From CAZABP01 sp964483245 (GTDB lineage Bacteria > Planctomycetota > UBA1135 > UBA2386), in NCBI GenBank assembly GCA_964483245.1, contig CAZABP010000010.1, positions 36,530-100,529 of the forward strand: a stretch of DNA of 64,000 nt. Reading direction: 5' to 3'. A program made the translations under genes and the position numbers. The stretch's first letter is position 1. Each line of letters starts with the position of its first letter. This document shows, in pieces, positions 43,388-52,500 of this stretch. The notes beneath the pieces are model-generated. The model did no database searches and was not told the DNA's origin. It saw only the letters and a program-made list of their open reading frames with translations.

Positions 43388-44656
43388 TCACTCGCGCAGG
43401 TTCGTGCGGAGCTGCTCGAGCGAGAATCCGTACACCGCCTGCAGCGCCGCCTCGGTCTCGGCGCCGGACCCGAGCCGGGTCACGAGGTCGCGGAACTTCG
43501 CCGTCGAGTGGTAGCGCAGCAGCCAGCCGACAGCGGCGAGCGACTCCTCGTAGCCCTGGCGGACGACGACTTCATTCCCGCTGGCCGCGAAGCCGGAGAC
43601 GAACAGCTCCGGCGCCAACCAGCGGTCCCCCTGCGCACGCAGCGTGCGCTGCGCGTCTTCCGGACTCTTCCCCTCGAACAGCTGCGCGTACCCCTCGTGC
43701 ACCCACAGCGGCGTCTTGGGATGCAGCGTGCGCAGGAACGCATGGCACAGCTCGTGCCGCAGCATCTGCCGTAGCATCCGCTGCTCGCGTGGGAAGTCCC
43801 CGACCGGCACGCGGATCCGGCCGTCGTACCACGCACCGGCCCAGTGACCCGCGGTGTTGACGCGGCGGAACTCCTCGTCGCTGTACAGCACGACGGTGAT
43901 CGGCCGCCCCGGGCGGTCGCCGAGGTTGCGCTTCAGCTCGGCGTGCGCCTCGAACAGCATCGCGCTGACCGTACGCACGGCCTCTTCGGCCACACCGAGT
44001 CGGCGGCGTTGGATCAGGAAGTCGCCATGCCGCGTGACGATGAACCCCTGCTCGACCTCGGCATCGCGCCGGAACCGGTCGGCAGCCTGCTCCAGCTCCG
44101 GCCGTCCGGGCGCCAACCGTGCAGCCGCCTCGTAGTGCTTCCGCGCGTTCTGCAGCTCGCCGCGGTCGGCCGCGATCTGCGCCAGCACGACATGCGCCTC
44201 GACGTTGCGCGCATCGATCCCGAGCAGCCGCGTCATGATCCGCTTGGCGTCGTCGGCCCGCCCCTGCCGCATCCGGATGGTGCCGAACGACTGCAGCAGC
44301 ACCGGTTCGTCCGGGAACAGCTCGAGCGCGCGCGCGAACCGGCGCCCGGCCAGATCGAGATCGCCGCGGTCGTGCGCTTCGACGCCGTGGCGCGAGCACG
44401 CGGCCGCCAACAGGCGCTGCGCGTCTTCGCGTTCCGGTGCGCGCCGCAGCGCGGTCTCGAGCAGGTTGATCGCGGCGTCGGCGCGCCCGCCGGCCAGTTC
44501 GGCGCGGGCCTTCTCGACCAGCTCACCGACCGGCGCCTGCGCGAAGCCAGGTGCGGCCAGCGCAACCGCGCACGTCAGCGTCAGCGCCAACACCCGAGCC
44601 AGCACCCGTGCCCGCACCCGCGCCCGCCCGACCAACCGCAACCCTCCCCGGCGCAT
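43388..44656 (-). CDS. exported TPR protein with peptidase MA-like (gluzincin) domain
   Basis: 422 residues from the ATG at 44656; the frame is open upstream but the signal peptide (RVLALTLTCAVALAAPGFAQ) fits this start. Four or so TPR units cover residues 45-200 (NLLETALRRAPEREDAQRLL, RALELFPDEPVLLQSFGTIR). The C-terminal half is a peptidase MA-like domain with LRHELCHAFLRTLHPKTPLW, giving H301-E302-x-x-H305, followed by E321 in WVHEGYAQLFEG. This HExxH plus EG pattern marks gluzincin zinc peptidases, and this architecture is common in Planctomycetota and Deltaproteobacteria-related genomes. Substrate unknown. It is divergent from the glycogen operon with 121 bases between. Confidence 0.86.
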   Translation of the reverse strand: MRRGGLRLVGRARVRARVLARVLALTLTCAVALAAPGFAQAPVGELVEKARAELAGGRADAAINLLETALRRAPEREDAQRLLAAACSRHGVEAHDRGDLDLAGRRFARALELFPDEPVLLQSFGTIRMRQGRADDAKRIMTRLLGIDARNVEAHVVLAQIAADRGELQNARKHYEAAARLAPGRPELEQAADRFRRDAEVEQGFIVTRHGDFLIQRRRLGVAEEAVRTVSAMLFEAHAELKRNLGDRPGRPITVVLYSDEEFRRVNTAGHWAGAWYDGRIRVPVGDFPREQRMLRQMLRHELCHAFLRTLHPKTPLWVHEGYAQLFEGKSPEDAQRTLRAQGDRWLAPELFVSGFAASGNEVVVRQGYEESLAAVGWLLRYHSTAKFRDLVTRLGSGAETEAALQAVYGFSLEQLRTNLRE

Positions 44657-44777
44657 GCATCCGATTTCGGCTGCGGCACCGCTGCACTTTCGCGACTTCC
44701 TGTAAAGGCTTCCGCCACGCTTGTTGAACTCCTCACGCGGACCTGCATCCTGCCCGGCCACGCGCGCCTTTCCCCCG

Positions 44778-46811
44778 ATGCCAACGGACGCCACGACTCC
44801 CGCCCGCTTCCGTTTCGATCGCCGGTCGGGGCTCCCGCTCGAGATCGCGCTGCGCCGCGAATGGCTCGAGACCGACGGCCTCGATGGCTACGCGAGCGGA
44901 ACGATCCTGCTGTGCGCGATGCGCCGCTACCACGGCCTGTTGGTGACGCCGGCGCCAGGGCAGACGCAGCGCCACGTCTGGCTGTCGCGCTACGACGAGA
45001 GCCTGCACCGCGAGCAGGACTCGATCCCGCTGTCGATGGCGCGCTACGCCGGGATCTTCGCGCCACACGGGCACAAAGCATTCGAGTCGTTCGAGCTGCG
45101 GCCGTATCCGTCGTTCCAGTACCGCAGCGGCCGCACGGAGGTCCGCCGTGAGCTGCTGCTCGTGCACGGCGCGCAGACCTGCCTGGTCCGCTACGTCATC
45201 GACTCGCCGCGCACCGACATCGTGCTGCGGCTGAAACCGCTGCTGCCGTTCCGCGCGGCCGGCGCCCTGACCCACGAGAACCTCGCGCTGAACCCGCGCC
45301 CGCTGCGCCGCGGCACCGTGCATTCGTTCCGGCCGTACTCCGCGCTCCCGGAGATCCACTTCACACTCGCCGGCGCCCACAGCGAGTTCCACGCCGACCC
45401 GGTGTGGTACCGCCGGATCGAGTACCCGATCGACCTCGAGCGTGGCTACGACAGCTACGAGGACCAGTTCAGCCCGGGCAGCTTCGACCTGCAGGTCGTC
45501 CCCGGCCAGCAGATCGTGATCGCGGCGACGATCGACAGCCCGGTCGCCGACCCGCTGGCACTGTGGCACACGGAGTCGACGCGACGCCAGCACGCGCTCG
45601 CCGTCGCCGGGGACAGCACGCGCGCGCAGCTGCAGCTCGGCGCCGAGGCATTCCTGATCCGCACGCGCGCGCCGGGGCGGCACGAGCGCGCGCGGCTCAG
45701 CGTCGCCGCCGGCTGGCCGTGGTTCGGCGAGTGGGGTCGCGACACGTTCCTGTCGGTGCCCGGGCTGACGCTGGCGCGCCGCGACGCGACCGGCCTGCGC
45801 CAGTGCGGCGAAGTCCTCGCCGGCGCGTTGCCGTATCTCGACGACGGCCTGCTGCCGAACATCTTCGGCGCCGGCCGGCACGACAGCGACTACGGCTCCG
45901 TCGACGCCTCGCTGTGGTTCGCGCGCGCGGTCCGGCTCTACGAGGAAGCGGGCGCGCCGGCCGGCGAGATCCTCGAGCGCTTCCATCCCGCGCTGCGCCA
46001 GATCGCAGACTGCTACACCGCCGGGACGGCAGCACGCATCGCGCGCCTGCAGATCCGCGCCGACGAACAGTCGATGCTGCACGCCGGCTCGCCGGAGCTG
46101 AACCCGACCTGGATGGACGCCCGCGTCGCCGGCGTTCCGGTCACGCCGCGCCACGGCTGCGCGGTCGAGCTGAATGCGCTGTGGTACTTCCTGCTGCAGT
46201 ACCTCGAAGAGCTCGGCAAGCGCCGCGGCGACCGCGCCGAAGTCGGGCGCTTCGGCCGCATGCGCCGCGCGTTGCGGCGCGCGTTCCTGGCACGGCTGTG
46301 GGACGAGGAGCACGGGCTGCTCGCCGATCTCTGGCGCGACGGCAGGCGCGACACCTCCGTGCGCCCGAACATGGTGATCGCGGCCGCCCTCGAGTGGAGT
46401 CCGCTCAACCGCGCGCAGCGCACGTCGGTCGTGCGCGTCGCCGAGGCGGAGCTGCTGACGCCGATGGGCCTGCGCACGCTAGAGCCGGGTGATCCGTCCT
46501 ACCTCGGGCACTACCGCGGCCCCCACGCCGCCCGCGACCGCGCCTACCACCAGGGCACCGTCTGGCCGTGGCTGCTCGGGTTCTACGTCGAAGCGTCGCT
46601 GCGCGCGTTCGGCCGTACCCGCAAGATCGTGCAGGCGCTGCGCGCGCGGCTCGACGCGTTCGAGGACCACCTGCGCCACGCCGGCGTCGGGTTCGTGTCG
46701 GAGGTGTTCGACGGCGACCCGCCGCACGAGCCGGGGGGCACGATCGCGCAGGCCTGGAGCAGCGCCGAGCTGCTGCGCGCCTACGCCCTGCTCGACGAGG
46801 AGGAGGGGTGA
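44778..46811 (+). CDS. glycogen debranching enzyme (amylo-alpha-1,6-glucosidase, GH133-like)
   Basis: 677 residues from the ATG at 44778. The N-terminal sandwich has LRREWLETDGLDGYASGTIL and RRYHGLLVTPAPG, typical of the GDE N-terminal domain. The C-terminal (alpha/alpha)6 barrel has WFGEWGRDTFLSVPGLTLAR, SVDASLWFARAV, LNPTWMDARV and GTVWPWLLGFY, all conserved in archaeal/bacterial-type glycogen debranching proteins. It removes alpha-1,6-linked glucose at branch points. First gene of a four-gene operon; its stop overlaps the next start as GTGA. Cytoplasmic, with no signal peptide. The promoter must lie in the 121-base upstream gap, where I cannot point to clear hexamers. Confidence 0.92.
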   Translation: MPTDATTPARFRFDRRSGLPLEIALRREWLETDGLDGYASGTILLCAMRRYHGLLVTPAPGQTQRHVWLSRYDESLHREQDSIPLSMARYAGIFAPHGHKAFESFELRPYPSFQYRSGRTEVRRELLLVHGAQTCLVRYVIDSPRTDIVLRLKPLLPFRAAGALTHENLALNPRPLRRGTVHSFRPYSALPEIHFTLAGAHSEFHADPVWYRRIEYPIDLERGYDSYEDQFSPGSFDLQVVPGQQIVIAATIDSPVADPLALWHTESTRRQHALAVAGDSTRAQLQLGAEAFLIRTRAPGRHERARLSVAAGWPWFGEWGRDTFLSVPGLTLARRDATGLRQCGEVLAGALPYLDDGLLPNIFGAGRHDSDYGSVDASLWFARAVRLYEEAGAPAGEILERFHPALRQIADCYTAGTAARIARLQIRADEQSMLHAGSPELNPTWMDARVAGVPVTPRHGCAVELNALWYFLLQYLEELGKRRGDRAEVGRFGRMRRALRRAFLARLWDEEHGLLADLWRDGRRDTSVRPNMVIAAALEWSPLNRAQRTSVVRVAEAELLTPMGLRTLEPGDPSYLGHYRGPHAARDRAYHQGTVWPWLLGFYVEASLRAFGRTRKIVQALRARLDAFEDHLRHAGVGFVSEVFDGDPPHEPGGTIAQAWSSAELLRAYALLDEEEG

Positions 46812-48346
46812 AGGTCCTGATGCTCGGCTGGGAATTCCCGCCACACATCTCCGGCGGGCTCGGCACTGCGTGCCACGGCCTGACGACCGGCCTCGCCGCG
46901 CACGGCGTCCGCGTCAAGTTCGTGATCCCGCGCGCGACCGGCGACGAGTCGGCGCAGCACGTCGAGCTGGTCGGCGGCAACCAGATCCCGATCGAACGCA
47001 CGATCCGGCGCGCGCGCACGCGCACTTCAGCCACCGGCGCCGCCGGCGCGGCGGCGACCGCGCTCGCAGAGCCAACAGGCGGCGCGGGCGGCGGCGAGAC
47101 GACGGCGACCGCGCCGGCGACGGCCGACCCCGCCGGCGCCGCGCCCCAGCTCGCGCGCCTGCTCGAGCTGCTCGCGATCGACAGCCCGCTCGCACCGTAC
47201 CAGCGCGAGCGCGACTACGCAGCGGCCCTCGCGCAGAGCGCGACGCCGGGTGGGATCTCCGCGCACGACGTCGTCGCCGCGCTGCAGGCGCTGCTCGCCG
47301 GCCGCGTCGAAGATCCACTGCTGCGCGAGCTGCGCCGCCGCCTCGCGCCGGACGCAGGCAGCGCGCCGGCGCCCGAGCCGGGAACAGAAACCGGGCTCGC
47401 GCACGACTATCTCGAGTTCACCGGCCGCTACGGCAACGACCTGCTGGCCGAGGTCGGCCGCTATGCGCTGGCGGTCGGACAGCTCGCGCAGCGGGGTGGC
47501 TTCGACGTCGTGCATGCGCACGACTGGATGACGTTTCCGGCCGGCCTCGTCGCCGCGCGGATCGCGCGGCGCCCGCTGGTGATCCACGTCCACGCCACCG
47601 AATACGACCGCAGCGGCGAGCACGTCAACGAGCAGGTCCGCGCGATCGAGCAGCTCGGCATCGACCACGCCGACCGGATCGTCTGCGTCAGCCACTTCAC
47701 GGCGAGTCTGCTGCGCCGCCGCTACGGCGCCGAGCCGCAGAAGGTGCGCGTCGTGCACAACGCGGTGACGCACGCCGAACAGGCCGGCGCCTGGGGGGTC
47801 CACAAGGCGATCCCGGAGCCGATCGTGCTGTTCCTCGGCCGCGTCACGTTCCAGAAGGGACCGGACTACTTCCTCGAAGCGGCGGCGCGCGTCGTCGCGC
47901 TGGAGCCGCACGTCAAGTTCGTCATGAGCGGCAGCGGCGACATGCTGCCGCGCATGATCGAGCACGCGGCGAGACTCGGGCTCGCGCGCCACGTGCACTT
48001 CACCGGGTTCCTGCGCGGCAAGGACGTGGAGCGCATGTACGCGATGGCCGACATCTACGTCATGCCGTCGGTCTCCGAGCCGTTCGGGATCTCGCCGCTC
48101 GAAGCGATGGCGCTCGACGTGCCGTGCATCGTCTCGCGCCAGAGCGGTGTCGCCGAGGTGCTGCGCAACGCGCTGAAGTTCGACTTCTGGGACGTCGAGG
48201 ATCTCGCCAACAAGATCCTCGCGCTGCTGCGGCGCCCGCCGCTGGCGCAGCAGCTCCGCGAGGAGGGCCGCGGCGAAGTCGCGCGGATGCGCTGGGAGGA
48301 GTCGGCCCGGCTCGTCGAGCGCGTCTACGAGGAGCTCTGCCGGTGA
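46808..48346 (+). CDS. GT4 glycosyltransferase, probable glycogen synthase
   Basis: 512 residues from GTG. It begins VKVLMLGWEFPPHISGGLGT, the nucleotide-sugar fold start of GT4/GT5 starch and glycogen synthases. The second half has LFLGRVTFQKGPDYFLEAA and SEPFGISPLEAM, which holds the E424-x7-E432 pair of retaining GT-B enzymes. Between residues 60 and 115 there is an Ala/Thr/Gly-rich insertion (SATGAAGAAATALAEPTGG) that is probably disordered and unlike its neighbours. It may transfer glucose from UDP- or ADP-glucose to a glucan chain. It sits between debranching enzyme and GH57, overlapping both by four bases. A trehalose or maltose-phosphate role cannot be excluded. Confidence 0.87.
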   Translation: MKVLMLGWEFPPHISGGLGTACHGLTTGLAAHGVRVKFVIPRATGDESAQHVELVGGNQIPIERTIRRARTRTSATGAAGAAATALAEPTGGAGGGETTATAPATADPAGAAPQLARLLELLAIDSPLAPYQRERDYAAALAQSATPGGISAHDVVAALQALLAGRVEDPLLRELRRRLAPDAGSAPAPEPGTETGLAHDYLEFTGRYGNDLLAEVGRYALAVGQLAQRGGFDVVHAHDWMTFPAGLVAARIARRPLVIHVHATEYDRSGEHVNEQVRAIEQLGIDHADRIVCVSHFTASLLRRRYGAEPQKVRVVHNAVTHAEQAGAWGVHKAIPEPIVLFLGRVTFQKGPDYFLEAAARVVALEPHVKFVMSGSGDMLPRMIEHAARLGLARHVHFTGFLRGKDVERMYAMADIYVMPSVSEPFGISPLEAMALDVPCIVSRQSGVAEVLRNALKFDFWDVEDLANKILALLRRPPLAQQLREEGRGEVARMRWEESARLVERVYEELCR

Positions 48347-49596
48347 GCTCGATCGTGTTCTATTTCCAGGTGCACCAGCCGTGGCGGCTGCGCCGGTACA
48401 CGTTCTTCGACATCGGGGTCCGCGACGACTGGTTCGACGACGCCGAGAACGCGCGGATCGTGCGTCGCGTCGCCGAGAAGTGCTACCTGCCGATGAACCG
48501 GCAGCTGCTGCAGACGATCGCGCAGCACGACGGCCGGTTCCGCTGCTCGTTCTCGATCAGCGGGACTGCGCTCGACCAGTTCGAGCTGTGGTCGCCGGAG
48601 ACGCTGGCGACGTTCCAGCAGCTCGCCGCGACCGGCTGCGTCGAGTTCCTGGCCGAGACCTCGCACCACTCGCTGGCGATCCTGTTCGACCCGGCCGAGT
48701 TCGACGCGCAGGTGCGCGCGCAGGCGGCGCGGATCGAGACGCTGTTCGGCCGCAAGCCGACGACGTTCCGCAACACCGAGCTCGTGATCCGCAACGACGT
48801 CGCGCGGCGCGCCGAGCAGCTCGGCTTCCGCACGCTGCTCGGCGAAGGGGCTGACCATCTGCTCGGCTGGCGCTCCCCGCAGCACGTCTACCGCCCCGAA
48901 GGCTGCGAGCGGCTGAAGCTGCTGCTGCGCTCGTACCGGCTGACCGACGACATCGCGTTCCGCTTCTCGAACCGCGCCTGGGATGCCTGGCCGCTGACGG
49001 CCGAGAAGTGGACCGACTGGGCGCACGCGCTGCCGGACAGCGCCGAGATCATCGGACTGTTCATGGACTACGAGACGTTCGGCGAGCACCAGTGGGCCGA
49101 CACCGGGATCTTCCCGTTCATGGCGAAGCTGCCGGAGCTCGTGCTCGCGCGGGGACGGTTCCGGTTCGACACCCCGGCCGAGGCCGCGGCGCGGTTCGAT
49201 CCGATCGGTCGGCTCGACATCCCCTACCCGGTCTCCTGGGCCGACACCGAGCGCGACCTGACCGCGTGGCTGGGCAACCAGATGCAGCACGCGGCGGCGC
49301 AGGCGCTGTACGCACTCGGCCCGATGGCGCGTGACGCCGGCGCGCGCGACCCGGAGCTGCTCGAGCGCTGGCGCCGGATGACGACGTCCGATCACCTGTA
49401 CTACATGTGCACGAAGTGGTTCGCGGACGGCGACGTGCACAAGTACTTCAGCCCGTACCAGACCCCGCATGACGCGTTCATCGCGTTCATGAACGTCCTC
49501 GATGACCTGGCGCGCCGGCTCGCAGCCGCGGCGGCGACACCATCGCAGCCGCAGGCGGCGGCGCGTGGGACGCAGGACACCACGATCCATCCATGA
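48343..49596 (+). CDS. glycoside hydrolase family 57 (alpha-amylase or glucan-modifying)
   Basis: 417 residues from GTG. The GH57 marks are IVFYFQVHQPWRLRRY at the N-terminus, TTFRNTELVIRN with candidate nucleophile E146, GEGADHLLGWRS, and LFMDYETFGEHQW with candidate acid/base D242. No signal peptide is seen, so it acts on cytoplasmic glucan. GH57 covers alpha-amylases, 4-alpha-glucanotransferases and branching enzymes; this protein is shorter than the known branching enzymes (over 500 residues), which favours the amylase-like subgroup. As no GH13 branching enzyme gene is in the operon, a branching role remains possible. The C-terminus is a low-complexity Ala/Gln tail. Confidence 0.9.
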   Translation: MSSIVFYFQVHQPWRLRRYTFFDIGVRDDWFDDAENARIVRRVAEKCYLPMNRQLLQTIAQHDGRFRCSFSISGTALDQFELWSPETLATFQQLAATGCVEFLAETSHHSLAILFDPAEFDAQVRAQAARIETLFGRKPTTFRNTELVIRNDVARRAEQLGFRTLLGEGADHLLGWRSPQHVYRPEGCERLKLLLRSYRLTDDIAFRFSNRAWDAWPLTAEKWTDWAHALPDSAEIIGLFMDYETFGEHQWADTGIFPFMAKLPELVLARGRFRFDTPAEAAARFDPIGRLDIPYPVSWADTERDLTAWLGNQMQHAAAQALYALGPMARDAGARDPELLERWRRMTTSDHLYYMCTKWFADGDVHKYFSPYQTPHDAFIAFMNVLDDLARRLAAAAATPSQPQAAARGTQDTTIHP

Positions 49597-52500
49597 CCGG
49601 CAGCCATTTCGCGAGTCGTTGGGTCTTCGAAGTCAGTTGGGAGGTCTGCAACAAGGTCGGCGGGATCCACACCGTCGTGTCGACCAAGGCACCGACGTTC
49701 GTGCGGCGGTACGAGGAGCGCTACGTCGCGATCGGACCCTGGCTGCTCGGCAGCAATGAGCGCGCGAGCGCGTTCCACCCCACACCCGGCTTCGAAGCAT
49801 TCGAGGAAGCCTGCCACCAGAGCGGGATCCCGGTGCGGGTCGGACGCTGGGAGACGCCGGGCCGGCCGCGCACGATCCTGGTCGCGTTCTCGCGCCTGTT
49901 CGAACGCAAGGACGCCGTGTTGGCCGGGCTGTGGGAGGACTACCACGTCGACTCGCTGTTCGGCTCGTGGGACTACGTGGAGCCGGTGTTGTTCGGCCAT
50001 GCGGCGGCGCTCGTCATCGAGCGCTGGTGGCGCATGTTCGCTGCACACGAGGCGATCGGCGCCGTGGCGCTGTTCCACGAGTGGATGACCGGGTCCGGCG
50101 CGCTGTATCTGAAGAAGCACGTCCCGGCGATCGGCTCGGTGTTCACGACGCACGCGACGATGCTCGGCCGCTCGATCGCGTCGCTCGGCCGGGATCCGCT
50201 GCTGTCGCTGGATGGGCGGTCGCCGGAAGAAGCCGCGGTGCAGATCGGGATCCGGGCCAAGCACTCGATGGAGGGCGTCTGCGCGCGCGAAGCGGACGTG
50301 TTCACGACCGTCAGTGAGCTGACCGCGCAGGAAGCCGAGCGGTTCCACCGCCGGCGCGCCGACCCGCTGGTGCCCAACGGTGTCGACCTGGATGCGCTCG
50401 CCGAGATCCTCGGCGACCGGTCGCGCGACGACGCGGCCGCCGAGCTGCGCCGCTTCGCGAGCGCGTTCCTCGGCCAGGACATGCAGGACGCGGCGCTGCT
50501 CGCGATCTCCGGCCGCTACGAGTTCCACAACAAGGGGATCGACATCACGCTCGACGCCCTCGCCGATCTCGAGCGTCGTGCGGGACGCCGCGTGGTCCTG
50601 TTCGTGTTGGTGCCGGCCGGCAACTCCGGGACCCGCGCCGACGTGCTGGCGCGCTGGAAGGGGGGCGGCGCACCGGCCGGCGGCCCGCTCGGGATCTCCA
50701 CGCACAACCTGTTCGACCCGGACAAGGACCCGGTCGTGCAGCGCTGCCGCGAGCTCGGCATCGACAACGCGCCGCGCCGCCGCACCTACGTCGTGCAGAT
50801 CCCGGACTACCTCGCGACCGGCGACGGACTGTTCGGGCTCCCGTACGAAGCCGTGCTGCAGGGCATGGACCTGACCTGCTTCCCGTCGTTCTACGAGCCA
50901 TGGGGATACACGCCGGAGGAGAGCCTCGCGGTCGGCGTCCCCGCGATCACGACCGACTGCGCGGGGTTCGGGCAGTGGGCGCACGCGAACGGGATCGGCC
51001 CGGCGCAGGGCGTGTTGCTGGTCCCGCGGTTCCAACGGCCCTACGCGCAGGTGCGCGAAGCGCTGACCGACGCGCTGCATGCGTTCCTCGCCGAGCAGCC
51101 GGATCGGGACGAGTTGGCCGAGACCTGCCGGCGGACGGCGGCGCGGCTCGCGTGGGAGAAGCTCGCCGACAACTACGAGCGGGCATTCGAGCTGGCGCAC
51201 CAGGCTGCGCAGGCACGCGTCGCGAGCCTGCCGAAGGAGTTCACGCAGCCGGTGCAGCGGATCGCCGTCGGCGCGCTGCAGCGCCGGCCGCAGCTGTACC
51301 AGTTCCAGGTCACGATGAAGCTCCCGCGCGAGCTGACCGGGCTCGAGGAGCTGGCGCGCAATCTCTGGTGGTGCTGGCACGAGCCAGCGCGCGCGTTGTT
51401 CGCCGCGTTCTCGCCGATCGGCTGGGAGCGCTCGGGGCACAACCCGGTGCGCATGCTGCAGGAGGCGCACAGCGCCGACGTGCAGGCGCGGCGCACCGAG
51501 CCGGCGTTCCACCAGCGGCTCGACGGCGCGCTCGGCGCGCTGCGCGAGTATCTGCAGCAGGCGCCGCGGAGCTTCGACGCCGGGGGCGGGCTGCGAATCG
51601 ACGCGACACATCCGGTCGCGTATCTGTGCGCCGAGTTCGGCCTGCACGAGTCCCTGCCGACCTACGGCGGCGGGCTCGGACTGCTCGCCGGCGATCACCT
51701 GAAGTCGGCCAGCGATCTCGGACTGCCGCTGGTCGCGGTCGGCCTGTTCTACCGGATGGGTTACATCCGCCAGCGGCTGTCGGCCAAGCTCGAGCAGATC
51801 GCCGAGGACGTCGTCCACGATCCGGCGCAGTTGCCGCTGGTGCTGCTGCGCGACGAACGCGGCGATCCGATCCACGTGCTGCTGCAGATGCCCAGCGGTC
51901 GGATCGCGTTGCAGGTGTGGACCGTGCGCGTCGGCCGCGTGACGCTGTACCTGCTCGACAGCGAGGTCCCGGTCAACCGGCCGGAGGATCGGCGGTTGAC
52001 GCACCGGCTGTACGGCGGCGATCACGAGAACCGGCTGCGCCAGGAGATCGTGCTCGGGCGCGGCGCCGTGCGGCTGCTGCAACGGCTCGAGATCGAACCG
52101 GGCGTCTGGCATCTGAACGAAGGGCACGCGGCGTTCGCGCCGCTCGAACGCGTCGCGGCGCTGGTCAAGGATGGCCGCACATTCGACGAGGCACGGCTGC
52201 TTGTCATGGCGACGACGGCGTTCACGACGCACACACCGATCCCGGCCGGGCACGACCGGTTCTCCGAGGAGCTGATCCGGCGTTACTTCAGCGACATCGA
52301 CCAATGGGCGGGGCTGCCGTGGGAGCGATTCTGGGGGCTCGGTCTCGGCGACGGTGATCGCGCGTCGTTCAACATGACGTATCTGGCGTGCAGCTTCGCC
52401 GGCTATGTCAACGGCGTCAGCCGTCTGCATGGCGAGGTGACGCGCGAGCTGCTGCGGCCCGTATGGCCGATGCTGGTCGACGACGAGATCCCGGTCGATT

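Noticed and set aside
44581..44640. A CCCG-rich tract at the start of the TPR/peptidase MA gene resembling the gspG-like repeat
   Set aside because: The units are irregular (VRARVLARVL in the signal region) and no fixed period continues beyond a few copies; it looks like an ordinary Arg/Ala-rich signal peptide start in a high-GC gene.
44657..44777. Promoters for the divergent TPR/peptidase and glycogen genes
   Set aside because: A TTCAAC/TTTACA pair on the minus strand and nothing better on the plus strand; too weak to annotate.
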